A stretch of DNA of 64,000 nucleotides from Lentisphaerae bacterium GWF2_50_93. Lineage in GTDB: Bacteria; Verrucomicrobiota; Lentisphaeria; Victivallales; GWF2-50-93. Position numbers and translations under genes: made by a program. Positions 11,301 through 21,115 of the stretch are shown here, one piece after another; the stretch's first letter is position 1, and each line of letters opens with the position of its first letter. The notes under the pieces are model-generated. The model was not told where the DNA came from and did no database searches. It was given only the letters and a program-made list of their open reading frames with translations. The stretch spans positions 1 through 64,000 of the forward strand of contig MHBI01000069.1 of assembly GCA_001804815.1 (NCBI GenBank), given 5' to 3'.

Positions 11301-14300
11301 AAACCCGACCAGACCACGATCCAGGGATACAATATCTACCGTTCAGATGCAGCCTTCACCGAAATCTCCCAGGCGCAGAAGCTGAATGCAACTCCGCTGT
11401 CGGTCCTCAACTATACGGATCTGCCGACACAGGACAAGACGTATTACTACCGCGTATCCATGGTGAACACCGCCGGAACCGAGGGAACGCTTTCCGAAAT
11501 CGCATCCACCACATCCGACAGGACAGCACCGAAGGCAATTTCAATTGTATATACTCCCAAAGGCGCATATGATGCAGCCAGCGGAATATTCGGCCTGGGC
11601 GAAGTCGGTGTCGTGCTCACGCTCAGCGAACCCGCGCTTGCCGTACCGTTCCTCAGCATAGTGCCCGATGGAGGAACTCCGATTTCAGCAACGCTCGCAA
11701 AGAGCCAGACCAATGATTCAATTTACGAAGGCAGTTTCAAGATAACATCCACAACGAAGTCAGGACAGGCTTTCGCAGTATTGTCCGTGCGCGACATGGT
11801 CAACAACCGTGGCACACAGATAGACAGCGGACAGAACATAGTGATCGATACGGCTGGCCCGGTAGTAACCGCGCTTGCAGTCCAGCCCGGCAAATCCATC
11901 CAGAACAATGCAACTACTCCTGTGACTGTATCCATGACTGCCGAACTGGACCAGCCGGTAAAGACCGGCACACCGCCTGTATTCAAGTATTCCCTGTCAA
12001 AAACGCAGACAGATCCTGTTGACATTCCCGGCGTAGTACAGCAGGGCTCGACGAACACCTGGAGCTTCAGCTTCACTCTGCCAGCAACTGCGGGACAGGA
12101 AACCGAGAACATGATAATCTCCTATCTCGGCCAGGACGATCTCGGCAACACCTGCTCCACTATCGTAGGGCTTTCAGTATTCCAGGTATATCAGAATGAA
12201 CTTCCAGCCTTGACCTCTCCCCTGGGGTTCACCGGCAAATCGCTTCCCGGCGGTTTCGTCCAGCTTGGCTGGCTCGCTGTCAAGGATGCCTCCGGCTACG
12301 TACTGTTCCGCGGCAAGACAGCCGACACGCTCCAGGAGGTTGCGCGTGCAAACAATGTTATCACCTATACGGATCTTCCGCCTGAAGACGGCATATACTT
12401 CTATGCGCTGGCATCGCTGAGAGTAGAGAATGGACAGGAATCCGTCAGCGCATACAGCAACATCCTCAACCTGCTTTCCGACGCCACGGCCCCGCCGTCA
12501 CCTAAAAACCTGACAATCGCACTGGCAACCAACGGCATCGCCCTCGAATGGCAGGCTCCCGACTCACCGGGAGAGGCCATCACCTACAGCATCTACCGCT
12601 CCAACGCAGCCATCACCTCATTTGAAGGACTCCAGCCTCTCGCAAAAGGCATCACGGCACTTCTCGTAGTCGATACGAATCCTGTAGTCGGATATTTCCA
12701 TTATACTGTCGCCACGGTTGACGCCGTCGGCAATGTCTCGCTTCCCGCTGGCGACGTGTACGAGAACTTCCAGCTCCTGCCAATCAGCGGCATCAGCGTC
12801 GTGCAGGAGGACAGCAATCCCGCAGTCCTTTCCTGGACGCACAGCGCCGGAGCAAGCATCGCAGGATACAATGTCTACACCGACGGCCGTACCCAGCCTG
12901 AGGCGGATGCTACGCTCCTCAATGCCAAGACCTATACCGACAGGTTCTACATGAGGGAAAAGACCAGGGACTATGTCGTCAAGGCCGTGGACGCCGAGGG
13001 AGTCATGACTCCGGCACGTTCGATTTCACTTCCTACCGTGACCATCCTGCCAGCGCAGACAATCCAGCTCCGCCGTGGAACCATGAACAAGGTCAACTAC
13101 GTCGTGCATAACGGCAGTTCATTCCAGATCGCCAACGCCCGTCTGCAGGTCGAATGCTCAGGGCACACATATCTTTCGGACAAGTTCACAATAGAATCCG
13201 GAAGCGACAAGCAGGCATATGTCGTTGTCGCAGGATACAAGACTCTCACAGATACCGTCAATCTGAAGGCCGCGCTGGTCGTGGAACCCGAACAGGGCGC
13301 ACAATACAAGATCTCAAGGAACCTTTTGGTCTCAGTAACCGATTCCGTGCTGCCGATAGACATACTCAACCAGGAATTCGTACGCGGAGTCGGCGGCAAA
13401 GTCCAGTTCACCATGCACAACACGTCCGACGTTGATGTGGACATCGTCACGGCCCAGGGGACCAGCCCTTCAAGCAGGATCCGCTTCAAGCTGCTTGATG
13501 CGGAAGGCAACGTTCTCGCCCTCGGCAGTTTCTTCGAGGTTGTAGGCGACGGCTTCATCAGCCTTGCAAACGGCGACACTGTAAGGCGGATTCCCGCAGG
13601 CGGCAGCTACACTTCCGCGCTCCAGGACATCTTTGTTCCTTCGAGTGCTCCGGCCAATGTGACCGTCCAGCTTGAGATCGACAACATCTACTACAGCCGT
13701 GGCTCGCTGACCGAAGCCGTGCTCGACGGCATATCCACGAGAAAGACTATTTCACTTACCGAGACCACGTACTACGGAAACATAACTTCCATAAATCCTG
13801 CGGTTTCCTTCGGCAAGGAGAACATCGTCATCAAGGGACAGTCCATACTCCGCGCTACAGGAACACCGGCACCAAATGCAGCTCTCAGGCTCGGAGTCAC
13901 CATCAATGGATTCGACAGGACATACGACATCAGCACCGACAGTCTTGGTGCGTTTACCTACGAATTCGTGCCCCAGCGCGGCGAGGCTGGCATATATAAC
14001 GTATGGGTCGTGCATCCCGACAGGAAGGACAAGACGTTCCAATCGCAGTTCATCATCAAGTCGGTGTCGGCAGGTCCGGAATCCGTCTCACTGCGCATTC
14101 CCTACGGCTACCAGAAGAGCTTCCCTGTCCAGGTGGCGACAGTGGCGGGAACCGATCTCCATAATCTTGAAGTGGTCTACAATGCCGCGAACCAGCCTTC
14201 AGGAACCCTCATTCCCGGCCTGCATGTTACGCCAAGCCTTGGAACCGCGCTTCTCACCGGAGGCCAGAGCTATTCGTTCGATGTCAACGTATGGGCGGAT

Positions 14301-17300
14301 GACGCTGTTCCGCAACTTGGAACCGCCGTACTCAAAGTCGTCAGCGATGAAGGCACATGGGTCACTGTGACCATAAGCTTTGAATTCTTCAAGCCAGTCA
14401 CACCTCCTGTCAATCCTGGAGACACCGTCCAGCCGCCCGAAGTCCAGAACTCGCTGCCGAGAGTAGAACTGAGTCCCAATGTCGTCCTTACCGGCGTAGC
14501 TCGCGGCAGCAGCATCACCGAGTATGTAGGAGTTTCAAACAAGGGCATGGCGGCTCTGGAGAATGTCCAGATATCATTGCTCAACACCAACGGCACGCCG
14601 GCACCCTCATGGGTATCACTGAGCTCCCAGTCCTCATATCCGAGGATAGAGGTGGGCGAATCCAAGCAGATTGGCGTGACCTTCATGCCGACGGCAACCA
14701 CGAATGAAGGCAACTACAGCTTCTACCTGAGGATCGCAAGCTCCAATTATCCGACACTTGACATCGGACTGTATCCCGCCGTAACAGACTCCGGGATCGG
14801 AAACATCCTATTCAAGGCTTCGGACATGTACACCAACACGTTTGACGCTTCAGGCCGTCTGATCGAAGGCGTGGGCAACGCGAAGATCTACATCCAGAAC
14901 ACCAATGTCCTCAGCATTGACAAGACTGTATATACCGACGGTTACGGAGAAGCGCTCATCAAGGATCTGCCTTCGGGATTCTATGCGTTCAAAGTCACCA
15001 AGGACAAGCATAATGATTTTGGCGGACGCCTGTGGGTGAAGCCCGGCATCACGCAGATACAGGAAGTCTACCTGATAGACCAGCTTGTCACGGTGCAATG
15101 GTCGGTTGTTCCGACAACCATCACGGATACTTATGAAATATCCCTGAACGCCACTTTCGAGACCAATGTTCCCGCCGCAGTAGTGGCAATAACTCCGACC
15201 TCCGTAACCCTGCCGGACATGAAGGCCGGAGATGTATTTACCGGACAGTACAAGATGGTCAACTACGGCCTTATCCGCGCACAGAGCATGGAATTTTCGA
15301 TGGCGGAATCCCCGTATTATAAGTTTGAACTGCTGAGTGAAGTGCCGAAAACACTTGAAGCAAAGGAAGAATATACGGTCACATACAGGGTTGTCTGCAT
15401 CAAGACACCGCTTGAGGAGGCGGCGAACGCCACAGGCGGCGACGATGGCAATTCCCCATGCCAGACAATAGCCCTTGAGCATATTTTGAAAGGTGAATAT
15501 TGCGGCGCATGCGGCAAGATAATCCCGACCGAATCCAAAGTCTATACTTTCAGCAGGTTCGGATATTGCCCTCCTGCCGCAGGCGGCGGCAACTACACCA
15601 GCACCGGAGGACTGCCCAATGTCGGCAGCATTACCATCTATGTTCCTCCCGTGGTCGTCACTCCGCCTCCGGCAAGCGGCGGCAGTACCACTACCGCTCA
15701 AACTCTGGTACTTCCCGACACACCGCCGGGTCCTGTCAACCAAGGCCAGCCTCTGGTAGGGGAAAAATGTCCGGTCAAGCTGCCGAAGAATCCATGCCTT
15801 GGGCCAGACGGGAAAATGCGTTTCGGATGTTCGGTCAACCTGCTTTCAAGGCAATACGAGGACGGAGAAGCTGGAGATGAAATTTACGATCTCCAGGTCC
15901 ATTCGGGAACTGACAGCGTCAATGTCCAGCGCTATTACGAGGATGGCAAGTGGAACTGGTGGCATACCGCCCAGAGATTGGAATTCTACGGTTCATTTGT
16001 TTCAGATGAAGAGCTGAAGGCAAGTACGAACAGTTCCGGTACGGGCACAGTGGATAGTCTCCCGCCGTTTGAATATGTCGAACCCGAGAATCTGGCTCCC
16101 CCTCGGATTTCCCAGAACGGCACAGTATTTGAAAGGGATTTTACTGGGGTCTACAGATATAATACCCAGAAGATTTTCAAGACCGGGACAGGCTGGAGGA
16201 GCGAGGACAAGTTCAAGAACTATTACAATTATGACTTCTATGGCAGGCTTCTCGAGTATGGAACATCTGCTTACCCTGTTGCTAAGTTCGTATATACCGG
16301 AGTTCTCCTGACCGGTGTCCTTGACCGCAACGGTACGCAGATCATCTGGTATGAGTACAATGAGCAGGGGCAGATCTCCGCAGTAAGGGACAGGGACAAC
16401 CACCGCACGGAATATACTTATGTCCAGGTTGACAGGCCTTATCCGGTGAATTCATATACTTTGGGAGGAACAGCCGACAGGTATCTCCATCTTCTGACGG
16501 AGATTAAAGACAATGCCGGAGGTGTTACAAAGTATGTTTATGATACATATGGCAGGATTACTTCCAAGACTGACGCCGCCGGGCGCAAGACTTTGATAAC
16601 CTATGGCCCTGTACAGGAAGTATATGACAACAGCGGATTCTACAGGATAGAATTCAATGCGCAGGGGAAGGCAGTTATCCGTCACGCCGTATCTCGGAAG
16701 GTTTCACAGTCCACGGATGGTTCGGACACTTCATCGACAGTCCAAGACATGTCCAGCGACATAGATGTTCAACCGACCGGCTATGATCTTGGAACTGTCA
16801 CGTCCATCTACGACGAGAATGGCTTTGGCTCGACATTCACCTATGATAATGATGCGGCAGGGAAGTCTTTCTATTCGCAGACCAAGGACAGTACCGGACA
16901 GGTCAGGGAAGTATGGTTTGACGATGAAGGAGAAGTTGTCCGAGTTGATATCAATGGCAGTACAATCCAGCGATTGAATAAGTATGGCCGCAGCCGCACC
17001 TATGTGGATGAAAAAGGCAACAGTACCTCCTTTGAGATGGATGAATACAAGAACATCACAAAGATAACATATCCTAACAGTACTACTGAGACTTTCGAAT
17101 ATGAATACAACTTCAATGGAGTTACGCGATATAAGGATCAGGAAGGCAATATTACTGAATATGCCTATGATGCGAAAGGTCTGCCGACCCTGATGAAAGA
17201 GGTTGTTGGAACCCCTCTCGAACGCCATATCCAGTACACCTATGATGCCAATGGAAATCTATTGACACAGACTGTTGCCGCCAATATCCCCGCCGAAGCT

Positions 17301-20240
17301 ACGACTTCCAGCTTTGAATATAACGCTGACGGTGTCAAGACTGTAACCGATCCTGTCGGCAACAGCGTGACGTACGAGAACTACAATTCCATGGGTAATC
17401 CCGGAACCATGCGTGATGACATGGGTAATGTCTGGTCATATGAATATGACGACCTCATGCGGCTGGTTAAAATTACTTCTCCTCTAAATAAGGTTTCAAG
17501 GCTCTCATATAATAATGTCAACAATCCCGTGGCATTTACCGCTCCGAACGAGAAGCAGGCCATGTTTGAATACGACAATAAGAATAATCTTGTTAAAACT
17601 ACCGACCCTCTAGGTAATAAAACCCAGATTATTAGAAACAGCGACGGGCTTCCTGTAAAGACGGTCGATCCATCGGGGAAAATATCCATCCTGGAATATG
17701 ACAAGGCTAAGCGGCTCATCAAGATCATCAGGGGCGAGAATGTAATCTCCTACACTTATAACGATTCAAACAATACGCTGGCTTCGGTTCCGTACCGCGT
17801 TGATTTTCCGACCTTCTACCGCGTGTTCGCCTACGACAATATGCAAAAAATCAAACATGTCGAGGAATTCGACCTGACTGGCAAGTCGTTGCGTTCCCTT
17901 AATTTTTCGTATGACGTACTTGGCAGAGTGTCGTCGGTTTCCGACAAGGCTGGAGGAGTCAGGAGTAATACTTACGATGTTCTCGGACGCTTAACGAAGA
18001 CCATCGGCATAAATGGTGATGTTACTGAATTCAAATTTGATGCTCGTGACAATCTGATCGAGCTCAAAAGTGCTAAAGGCGGAATTAGCCATTATGAATA
18101 TGATCCTGCAAACCGTATGACTAAGGCGACTACTCCCGAAGGGAAAGTCACCTCCTACTGCTATGGTAAGGAAAAGGTTGATGGGCAGAATTTCAGGACG
18201 GTTACTGAAATTCTTCCAGGAGGAGAGAAGTTCGTAATCTGGATTAACACAAATGGAAATCATGTAAAAAGAGAAATCTACAAGTGTGATTCCAGTGCGG
18301 AAACAGTAATCCAATATACTTATGATTCAATTGGTAATCTTCTTTCGGGTTCAAATGGAACCACAAGCATTGCGTTTACATATGACGACATTGGCAGAAA
18401 GCTGTCGGAGACGACAAACTACGGTACATTCTCGAAGACAAATTCCTACACCTACAATGCGAACGGCACGCTGGCATCCTATACCGGACCTGACAGTGTC
18501 ACTTATGCCTACACTTATGATGCCACCAATCGTCTTTCCAGCATTGACATTCCCGGAAAAGGACCAATCCTCTTCAACAGCTATCAGTGGAACAGTCCGC
18601 TGCAGATGACATTGCCCGGTGGCGCGACTGTCAATTACACCTATGATGCCTTGATGCGTACCACGAACATAGAATCCAAAGATCCCGTAGGACAGTTGAT
18701 AGTGAAACGAGGCTACGAATACAATTCCACAGACAACATCGCTACGAAGATCACGGAATCCGGCACTTTTGGTTATGAATATGATATGTCGCGTTTCCTG
18801 AGCAAGGTCAATAATCCCGACGGCACGAACGAGACCTTCACCTACGATCTTCTCGGAAATCGTATGACTGACAACGGTTCCGCAGAGTGGACTTACAACC
18901 TCGACAACCAACTGCTGGCGACGCCACAGGCAACTTATGAATATAATGTAAATGGCAGCCTGACAAAGAAGACCGCTGGTGGAATTATATATGATTACTT
19001 CTGGAATGCACAGGGGCAGCTCATTGAGATCAAGGAGAATGGTGCGACAACAGCAACCTATGCCTACGACCCGTTTGGACGGCGCATAAGCAAGACTGTG
19101 AATGGGACTAAGATATATTTCCATTACAATAACTGGGGTCTCTGCGGTGAATATGATGCAGATGGAAATGAACTTCGTACCTATGGATACAGTCCAAGTT
19201 CCATGGCTCCTCTCTTTATCAAGCAGGGCGGCGAGTATTACTATTACCTCAACGACCACATGGGCGCACCTCAGAAGATTATTTCAGGGTCAGGTCGAGT
19301 TGTCTGGTCTGCTGTGTATGGAGCCTATGGGAAGGCTTTAATATCAGTTCAGGAAGTTGAGAACAATTTCAGGTTCCCCGGACAATACTACGATGACGAG
19401 ACTGGGTTGCATTATAACTTCTTCCGCTACTATGACACTGAGACCGGACGGTATATCAGCGTAGATCCTGCCAAGGATGGGATTAATTTCTATACTTATT
19501 GCAATGCAAATCCACTTGGTTTCGTTGACCCGTATGGATTGTGCAGGGTACGAGCCGCAGCAAGTGATGCTCTTGCAATTTATGGCGCTTATTTACAGGG
19601 CCTAGGGGAAGGGGCTGTTAATGAAATTAAGGGTATAGGGAATCTTATTTATGGAGGCACGGTTGGTTTAGGAGAACAATTAACACTTACTGGAATGGAT
19701 GTCTACACTGCCTATACTGGAGGAAGCGATTTCCAAAGCGCGATATTCCAAGGTGTCACAAATATGACACTAGAAGGAAACGGAAGTACTGGACAATTGG
19801 CCGGGGAAGCAATTCTTCAGGCTTCAGGCTATCGTTTTGGAAATGATATTTATTCAAACATTCAACATGGCTATGAAACTGGAGATTGGTCTGGATTCAG
19901 CCAGAATATGGGACAGGTCGGATTTATTGCAGCATCTCCTAAAATTGGGCCATCCCCAGCTCAGGGGAGTGGTGCTTACTATCTTGAGTTTCAATCAGGG
20001 AAAATTTATATTGGAAAAGGCCTAAAAGGCCGAATGTTAGAGTCGACAAAACGCATAGAAAATAAATATGGTGATAAAATTAAAAATTGTACTTTTTATC
20101 CCACATCTTCAGAAAAAGCTGCATTTATTAAAGAATATAAACTTATGAAGGGTACTGGAGAACTGCCATCGCACTGGGATCCCTCAACTAAACTATATAA
20201 TAAGATTTGGTCGCCAGGGAAAAAATTATCAGGAGAATAA
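5358..20240 (+). CDS. Giant RHS polymorphic toxin with beta-helix and fibronectin modules and GIY-YIG nuclease tip
   Basis: The protein is 4,960 residues from the ATG at 5358. That ATG has TAAGGA 10 bp upstream and is preferred to a TTG at 5349. A signal peptide (1-21) precedes thrombospondin type 3 repeats (DTDGDGLDD) at about 23, 494-545 and 1067-1095, flanking two homologous right-handed beta-helix blocks (47-448, 562-1018). Fibronectin type III-like domains run from about 1115 to 2550. A carboxypeptidase-regulatory-like domain lies near 3163-3235 and a Pro-rich linker near 3430-3460. YD/RHS repeats form a shell at about 3470-4728, ending in the RHS core (TGRYISVDP, FVDPYGL). The variable tip (4729-4960) contains a GIY-YIG nuclease: AYYLEFQSGKIYIGKG, then R and an EKAAFIKEYK helix. 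The tip is far richer in A+T than the shell, the usual mark of tip exchange. It is probably surface-displayed or secreted to deliver the nuclease to competitors. Confidence 0.9.
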   Translation: MGKYLLTLLTLLMFGAGYVNAADTDGDGLDDAYELSQGYDPAKFTKIIYVDNLNGLESEDGSTLAKAKKYISSGVALAKQDDSVENVVLLEEGIYTGSLNRNLDFEGHNIKLRSIKGAATTIIDSEGADNERFLKLGNGEDSSSWLDGFTIRNSRYSSSSNGSAIGYLVTLSSTSAGAGGQYFLAGQLNGKNCFKHESREYYLYWIPDYGGYWMISYGSMYTFDNGMPEYYVYSSSDTPPLTGWYGYYYYGSPPTLSALYDNHGAVLHLKNSSLTVRNCIFEGSVSGGRGGAAYAENSSPIFENCVFRRNTAQDSGGAFLISGGAADFKRCLFEGNTTPKYGGAVSLSGIGQANFENCLFIHNKAAADAGAVYSNDAGAVIGFRNCTISFNESDGAHAGVSSTGQVDINSSIIRDISAVGTSSTVNYSSMPDGSVFSGTGNIISDPQITLAGYLKSNSPCINAGDASSAPSADIHGQHRPSGSRIDIGCDEFTDSDSNGIPNWFEALAGTDLSASGDNDGDGLKNLEEYVNGLDPLIADADADGLNDGIEVANGYDPARFTKLIYVDGRMDEDNGNGSRPETAKQYISSGVALAKQNDGNEYVVLVAGGEYKGPLNRNLDFEGHNIVLLSIEGPAATVIDCESADKERFLTLGKGETSRSSLEGFTIRNGFYSSSAGAGADAYLVSGGGLTAANGQYNIAGQVNGKDYFKHETADYYLYWTPEWDGRWYINQGNTTDNDGSTEYATQPCTDNAPPLAGWFISMGDPSYSPVPTFSPVYRNNGAALNLRNSSLTVRNCIFENNNAGGQKGGGAVYAENSRPVFEGCIFRNNIAANSGGAFFVTGGMMKFSGCSFKDNSAQTHDAGALDIQDGGTAFFENCTFDTNIAAGNGGAVLANASTATFRASVLSGNQAGQRGGAVSLSGTSTSNFENCLLIHNKSVTDAGAVYSDNAGAVIGIRSSTISFNESTAGNAGISAAGQISSMNSIIRDASAFSSSSTVDYSGMFNGFTGAGTHNITVDPQLTLAGWLKSTSPCIDAGDLPSSPSADIHGQHRAFGPNADMGCDEFTDSDSDGMPDWYEALAGGNIAPSGDLDNDGMLNLAEYENGTLPGTLPPQEIQNVAVNATFDKISLSWTHLDPAGDLASFEVYWNGNPAIYATLPKSTPNIEIPGLQADHEYSIKIVSVDVDGNRSAGLEMSVYTLMQNPTGLAGVTDDQTILLTWNPLLNIANLGHYSVYVSSTPYTSVAGMQPTASGTRTSVRLSGLENGKDYYIAVTSVNKSGCELKDVTSVKFVPSPETVPPVITSVKFGGVQLTNNMVLRSVGKFEVTATDSTGLGKAEFIVNDVVATDNVVSDGLGWFWDATQIPDGVFSFKVRVYDVFNNMAEQSYSLGLQLGAPSYVPVITTPVNGFSTTSATVAVTGTGQAYSQIRIYRNDGAVAVKTPGVGGAFSHTLDLVQGSNRITAAAFNRAGEGPRSAVINVLFDNVAPATVTLSADGRQDGQSIKLDWSAYADSDAVSYDIYRNAAAFTDAATAQKITTVTGKTYIDGGLTKGATYHYAVVGVDQLGNRNNTVVSKSAVVEDLAPPAEIQNLKVTSFSDKIGLSWTHPDATGDLASFDVYWNGGTTVYRTLAKETKNLEITGLVQDQDYTVKIVSVDAGGNRSSGLVSPVYTLMANPAGLAGEPGDGAVNLSWTAVPKIANLQHYAIYSSQSTFTSVEGMQAVRTATAANVRVAGLENAKDYYFAVTAVNKSGGELKDVTAVKITPAPEKNPPTITSVTFNSANVANGMTLTTVGEFKTVATDDSGISRAEFIINGATISDMTPADGLSCLWDATKAADGAITLTIRVYDNLNNMAEQAFALNLQLAVPSYTPAIISPVGSAIFNKAAQTVVCTGQPYSEIKLFLNSAAVASKAPDAQGKASFDITLQSGENTMYAVAVNRAGQGPSSATVTVTLDTSIPLAPLTLAASAQQDGQISLSWKKPDQTTIQGYNIYRSDAAFTEISQAQKLNATPLSVLNYTDLPTQDKTYYYRVSMVNTAGTEGTLSEIASTTSDRTAPKAISIVYTPKGAYDAASGIFGLGEVGVVLTLSEPALAVPFLSIVPDGGTPISATLAKSQTNDSIYEGSFKITSTTKSGQAFAVLSVRDMVNNRGTQIDSGQNIVIDTAGPVVTALAVQPGKSIQNNATTPVTVSMTAELDQPVKTGTPPVFKYSLSKTQTDPVDIPGVVQQGSTNTWSFSFTLPATAGQETENMIISYLGQDDLGNTCSTIVGLSVFQVYQNELPALTSPLGFTGKSLPGGFVQLGWLAVKDASGYVLFRGKTADTLQEVARANNVITYTDLPPEDGIYFYALASLRVENGQESVSAYSNILNLLSDATAPPSPKNLTIALATNGIALEWQAPDSPGEAITYSIYRSNAAITSFEGLQPLAKGITALLVVDTNPVVGYFHYTVATVDAVGNVSLPAGDVYENFQLLPISGISVVQEDSNPAVLSWTHSAGASIAGYNVYTDGRTQPEADATLLNAKTYTDRFYMREKTRDYVVKAVDAEGVMTPARSISLPTVTILPAQTIQLRRGTMNKVNYVVHNGSSFQIANARLQVECSGHTYLSDKFTIESGSDKQAYVVVAGYKTLTDTVNLKAALVVEPEQGAQYKISRNLLVSVTDSVLPIDILNQEFVRGVGGKVQFTMHNTSDVDVDIVTAQGTSPSSRIRFKLLDAEGNVLALGSFFEVVGDGFISLANGDTVRRIPAGGSYTSALQDIFVPSSAPANVTVQLEIDNIYYSRGSLTEAVLDGISTRKTISLTETTYYGNITSINPAVSFGKENIVIKGQSILRATGTPAPNAALRLGVTINGFDRTYDISTDSLGAFTYEFVPQRGEAGIYNVWVVHPDRKDKTFQSQFIIKSVSAGPESVSLRIPYGYQKSFPVQVATVAGTDLHNLEVVYNAANQPSGTLIPGLHVTPSLGTALLTGGQSYSFDVNVWADDAVPQLGTAVLKVVSDEGTWVTVTISFEFFKPVTPPVNPGDTVQPPEVQNSLPRVELSPNVVLTGVARGSSITEYVGVSNKGMAALENVQISLLNTNGTPAPSWVSLSSQSSYPRIEVGESKQIGVTFMPTATTNEGNYSFYLRIASSNYPTLDIGLYPAVTDSGIGNILFKASDMYTNTFDASGRLIEGVGNAKIYIQNTNVLSIDKTVYTDGYGEALIKDLPSGFYAFKVTKDKHNDFGGRLWVKPGITQIQEVYLIDQLVTVQWSVVPTTITDTYEISLNATFETNVPAAVVAITPTSVTLPDMKAGDVFTGQYKMVNYGLIRAQSMEFSMAESPYYKFELLSEVPKTLEAKEEYTVTYRVVCIKTPLEEAANATGGDDGNSPCQTIALEHILKGEYCGACGKIIPTESKVYTFSRFGYCPPAAGGGNYTSTGGLPNVGSITIYVPPVVVTPPPASGGSTTTAQTLVLPDTPPGPVNQGQPLVGEKCPVKLPKNPCLGPDGKMRFGCSVNLLSRQYEDGEAGDEIYDLQVHSGTDSVNVQRYYEDGKWNWWHTAQRLEFYGSFVSDEELKASTNSSGTGTVDSLPPFEYVEPENLAPPRISQNGTVFERDFTGVYRYNTQKIFKTGTGWRSEDKFKNYYNYDFYGRLLEYGTSAYPVAKFVYTGVLLTGVLDRNGTQIIWYEYNEQGQISAVRDRDNHRTEYTYVQVDRPYPVNSYTLGGTADRYLHLLTEIKDNAGGVTKYVYDTYGRITSKTDAAGRKTLITYGPVQEVYDNSGFYRIEFNAQGKAVIRHAVSRKVSQSTDGSDTSSTVQDMSSDIDVQPTGYDLGTVTSIYDENGFGSTFTYDNDAAGKSFYSQTKDSTGQVREVWFDDEGEVVRVDINGSTIQRLNKYGRSRTYVDEKGNSTSFEMDEYKNITKITYPNSTTETFEYEYNFNGVTRYKDQEGNITEYAYDAKGLPTLMKEVVGTPLERHIQYTYDANGNLLTQTVAANIPAEATTSSFEYNADGVKTVTDPVGNSVTYENYNSMGNPGTMRDDMGNVWSYEYDDLMRLVKITSPLNKVSRLSYNNVNNPVAFTAPNEKQAMFEYDNKNNLVKTTDPLGNKTQIIRNSDGLPVKTVDPSGKISILEYDKAKRLIKIIRGENVISYTYNDSNNTLASVPYRVDFPTFYRVFAYDNMQKIKHVEEFDLTGKSLRSLNFSYDVLGRVSSVSDKAGGVRSNTYDVLGRLTKTIGINGDVTEFKFDARDNLIELKSAKGGISHYEYDPANRMTKATTPEGKVTSYCYGKEKVDGQNFRTVTEILPGGEKFVIWINTNGNHVKREIYKCDSSAETVIQYTYDSIGNLLSGSNGTTSIAFTYDDIGRKLSETTNYGTFSKTNSYTYNANGTLASYTGPDSVTYAYTYDATNRLSSIDIPGKGPILFNSYQWNSPLQMTLPGGATVNYTYDALMRTTNIESKDPVGQLIVKRGYEYNSTDNIATKITESGTFGYEYDMSRFLSKVNNPDGTNETFTYDLLGNRMTDNGSAEWTYNLDNQLLATPQATYEYNVNGSLTKKTAGGIIYDYFWNAQGQLIEIKENGATTATYAYDPFGRRISKTVNGTKIYFHYNNWGLCGEYDADGNELRTYGYSPSSMAPLFIKQGGEYYYYLNDHMGAPQKIISGSGRVVWSAVYGAYGKALISVQEVENNFRFPGQYYDDETGLHYNFFRYYDTETGRYISVDPAKDGINFYTYCNANPLGFVDPYGLCRVRAAASDALAIYGAYLQGLGEGAVNEIKGIGNLIYGGTVGLGEQLTLTGMDVYTAYTGGSDFQSAIFQGVTNMTLEGNGSTGQLAGEAILQASGYRFGNDIYSNIQHGYETGDWSGFSQNMGQVGFIAASPKIGPSPAQGSGAYYLEFQSGKIYIGKGLKGRMLESTKRIENKYGDKIKNCTFYPTSSEKAAFIKEYKLMKGTGELPSHWDPSTKLYNKIWSPGKKLSGE

Positions 20241-20242
20241 AA

Positions 20243-21115
20243 ATGAAAATTAGCGATGAAGGCTTCAAAATAACTACAGGAACAGATGGTGTTGACAAGC
20301 TTCTTTTTGATAGTAGCAGAGCAAAAGAATGTGCTGGATTTGCAGTCAAAAATAATTTAAGAAGGATTATGCTTAATCCACATCATGGATACTTGGCCAA
20401 TGATATAGAGCCAATTATCCCCCTTAAAGATTTTATAGACGGATTGATTATAGGAAGCGAAAAGATTCGATACGAAAATATAGAGTTATTTAAAAATCTT
20501 AATTTTTTAGGATTACCGGATAATCAAATTGATACCGTGGATTTATCTGATTTTCCCAATCTCACTGTTCTTGCCTGTATGATTACTGAAAGATTAAAAG
20601 GATTGGAAGCCTGCAAGAATTTAAAAAGTCTTACTTTTAGTTATTACAAGCCTAAATCTAATGACTTAACAAGTTTGCCAGCTTTAGAATCATTACAGCA
20701 TCTAAGCATAATTGTCTCGGGAATAATTACATTAAGAGGCATTGAAAGATACTGTAATCTTAGAAAGCTTGAAATATTCCAAGCATCAAAGTTAGAGAGA
20801 ATATTACAATTACAATCAATAAGTAACCTTGTCGAGATCGAATTTGATAAATGTAAAAACTTGAGAGATTGGGAGATATTGGGTAACATGCAATCTCTTA
20901 AGAAAATTATTATATCTGATTCAGGGTCATTTAAAAATCTTGCATTTGTAAAAAGACTGCCCAATCTTGAGTTTATTAGTTTTTGCGGTACAAATGTTTT
21001 AGATGGAAATATACGCTATTGCGAAGGAATCAAATACGTTGGTTTTGATGATAAAAGACATTATACTCATAAGATGAAAGATTTTAAAGAAAGGTGTCAC
21101 GCCCCGGAATTGTGA
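20243..21115 (+). CDS. Leucine-rich-repeat protein, probable immunity protein for the RHS tip
   Basis: The ATG at 20243 has AGGAG at 20231 and lies 2 bp after the toxin stop, so the pair is co-translated. The 290-residue product has no signal peptide. From about residue 85 it consists of irregular leucine-rich repeats (LNFLGLPDNQIDTVDLSDFP, FPNLTVLACM, NLRKLEIFQASKLERIL, LPNLEFISF). Its base composition is as A+T-rich as the toxin tip, so the two were probably acquired together. By analogy with polymorphic toxin loci it should bind and neutralise the GIY-YIG nuclease in the producing cell. Position and composition support this; I do not recognise the immunity family. Confidence 0.7.
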   Translation: MKISDEGFKITTGTDGVDKLLFDSSRAKECAGFAVKNNLRRIMLNPHHGYLANDIEPIIPLKDFIDGLIIGSEKIRYENIELFKNLNFLGLPDNQIDTVDLSDFPNLTVLACMITERLKGLEACKNLKSLTFSYYKPKSNDLTSLPALESLQHLSIIVSGIITLRGIERYCNLRKLEIFQASKLERILQLQSISNLVEIEFDKCKNLRDWEILGNMQSLKKIIISDSGSFKNLAFVKRLPNLEFISFCGTNVLDGNIRYCEGIKYVGFDDKRHYTHKMKDFKERCHAPEL

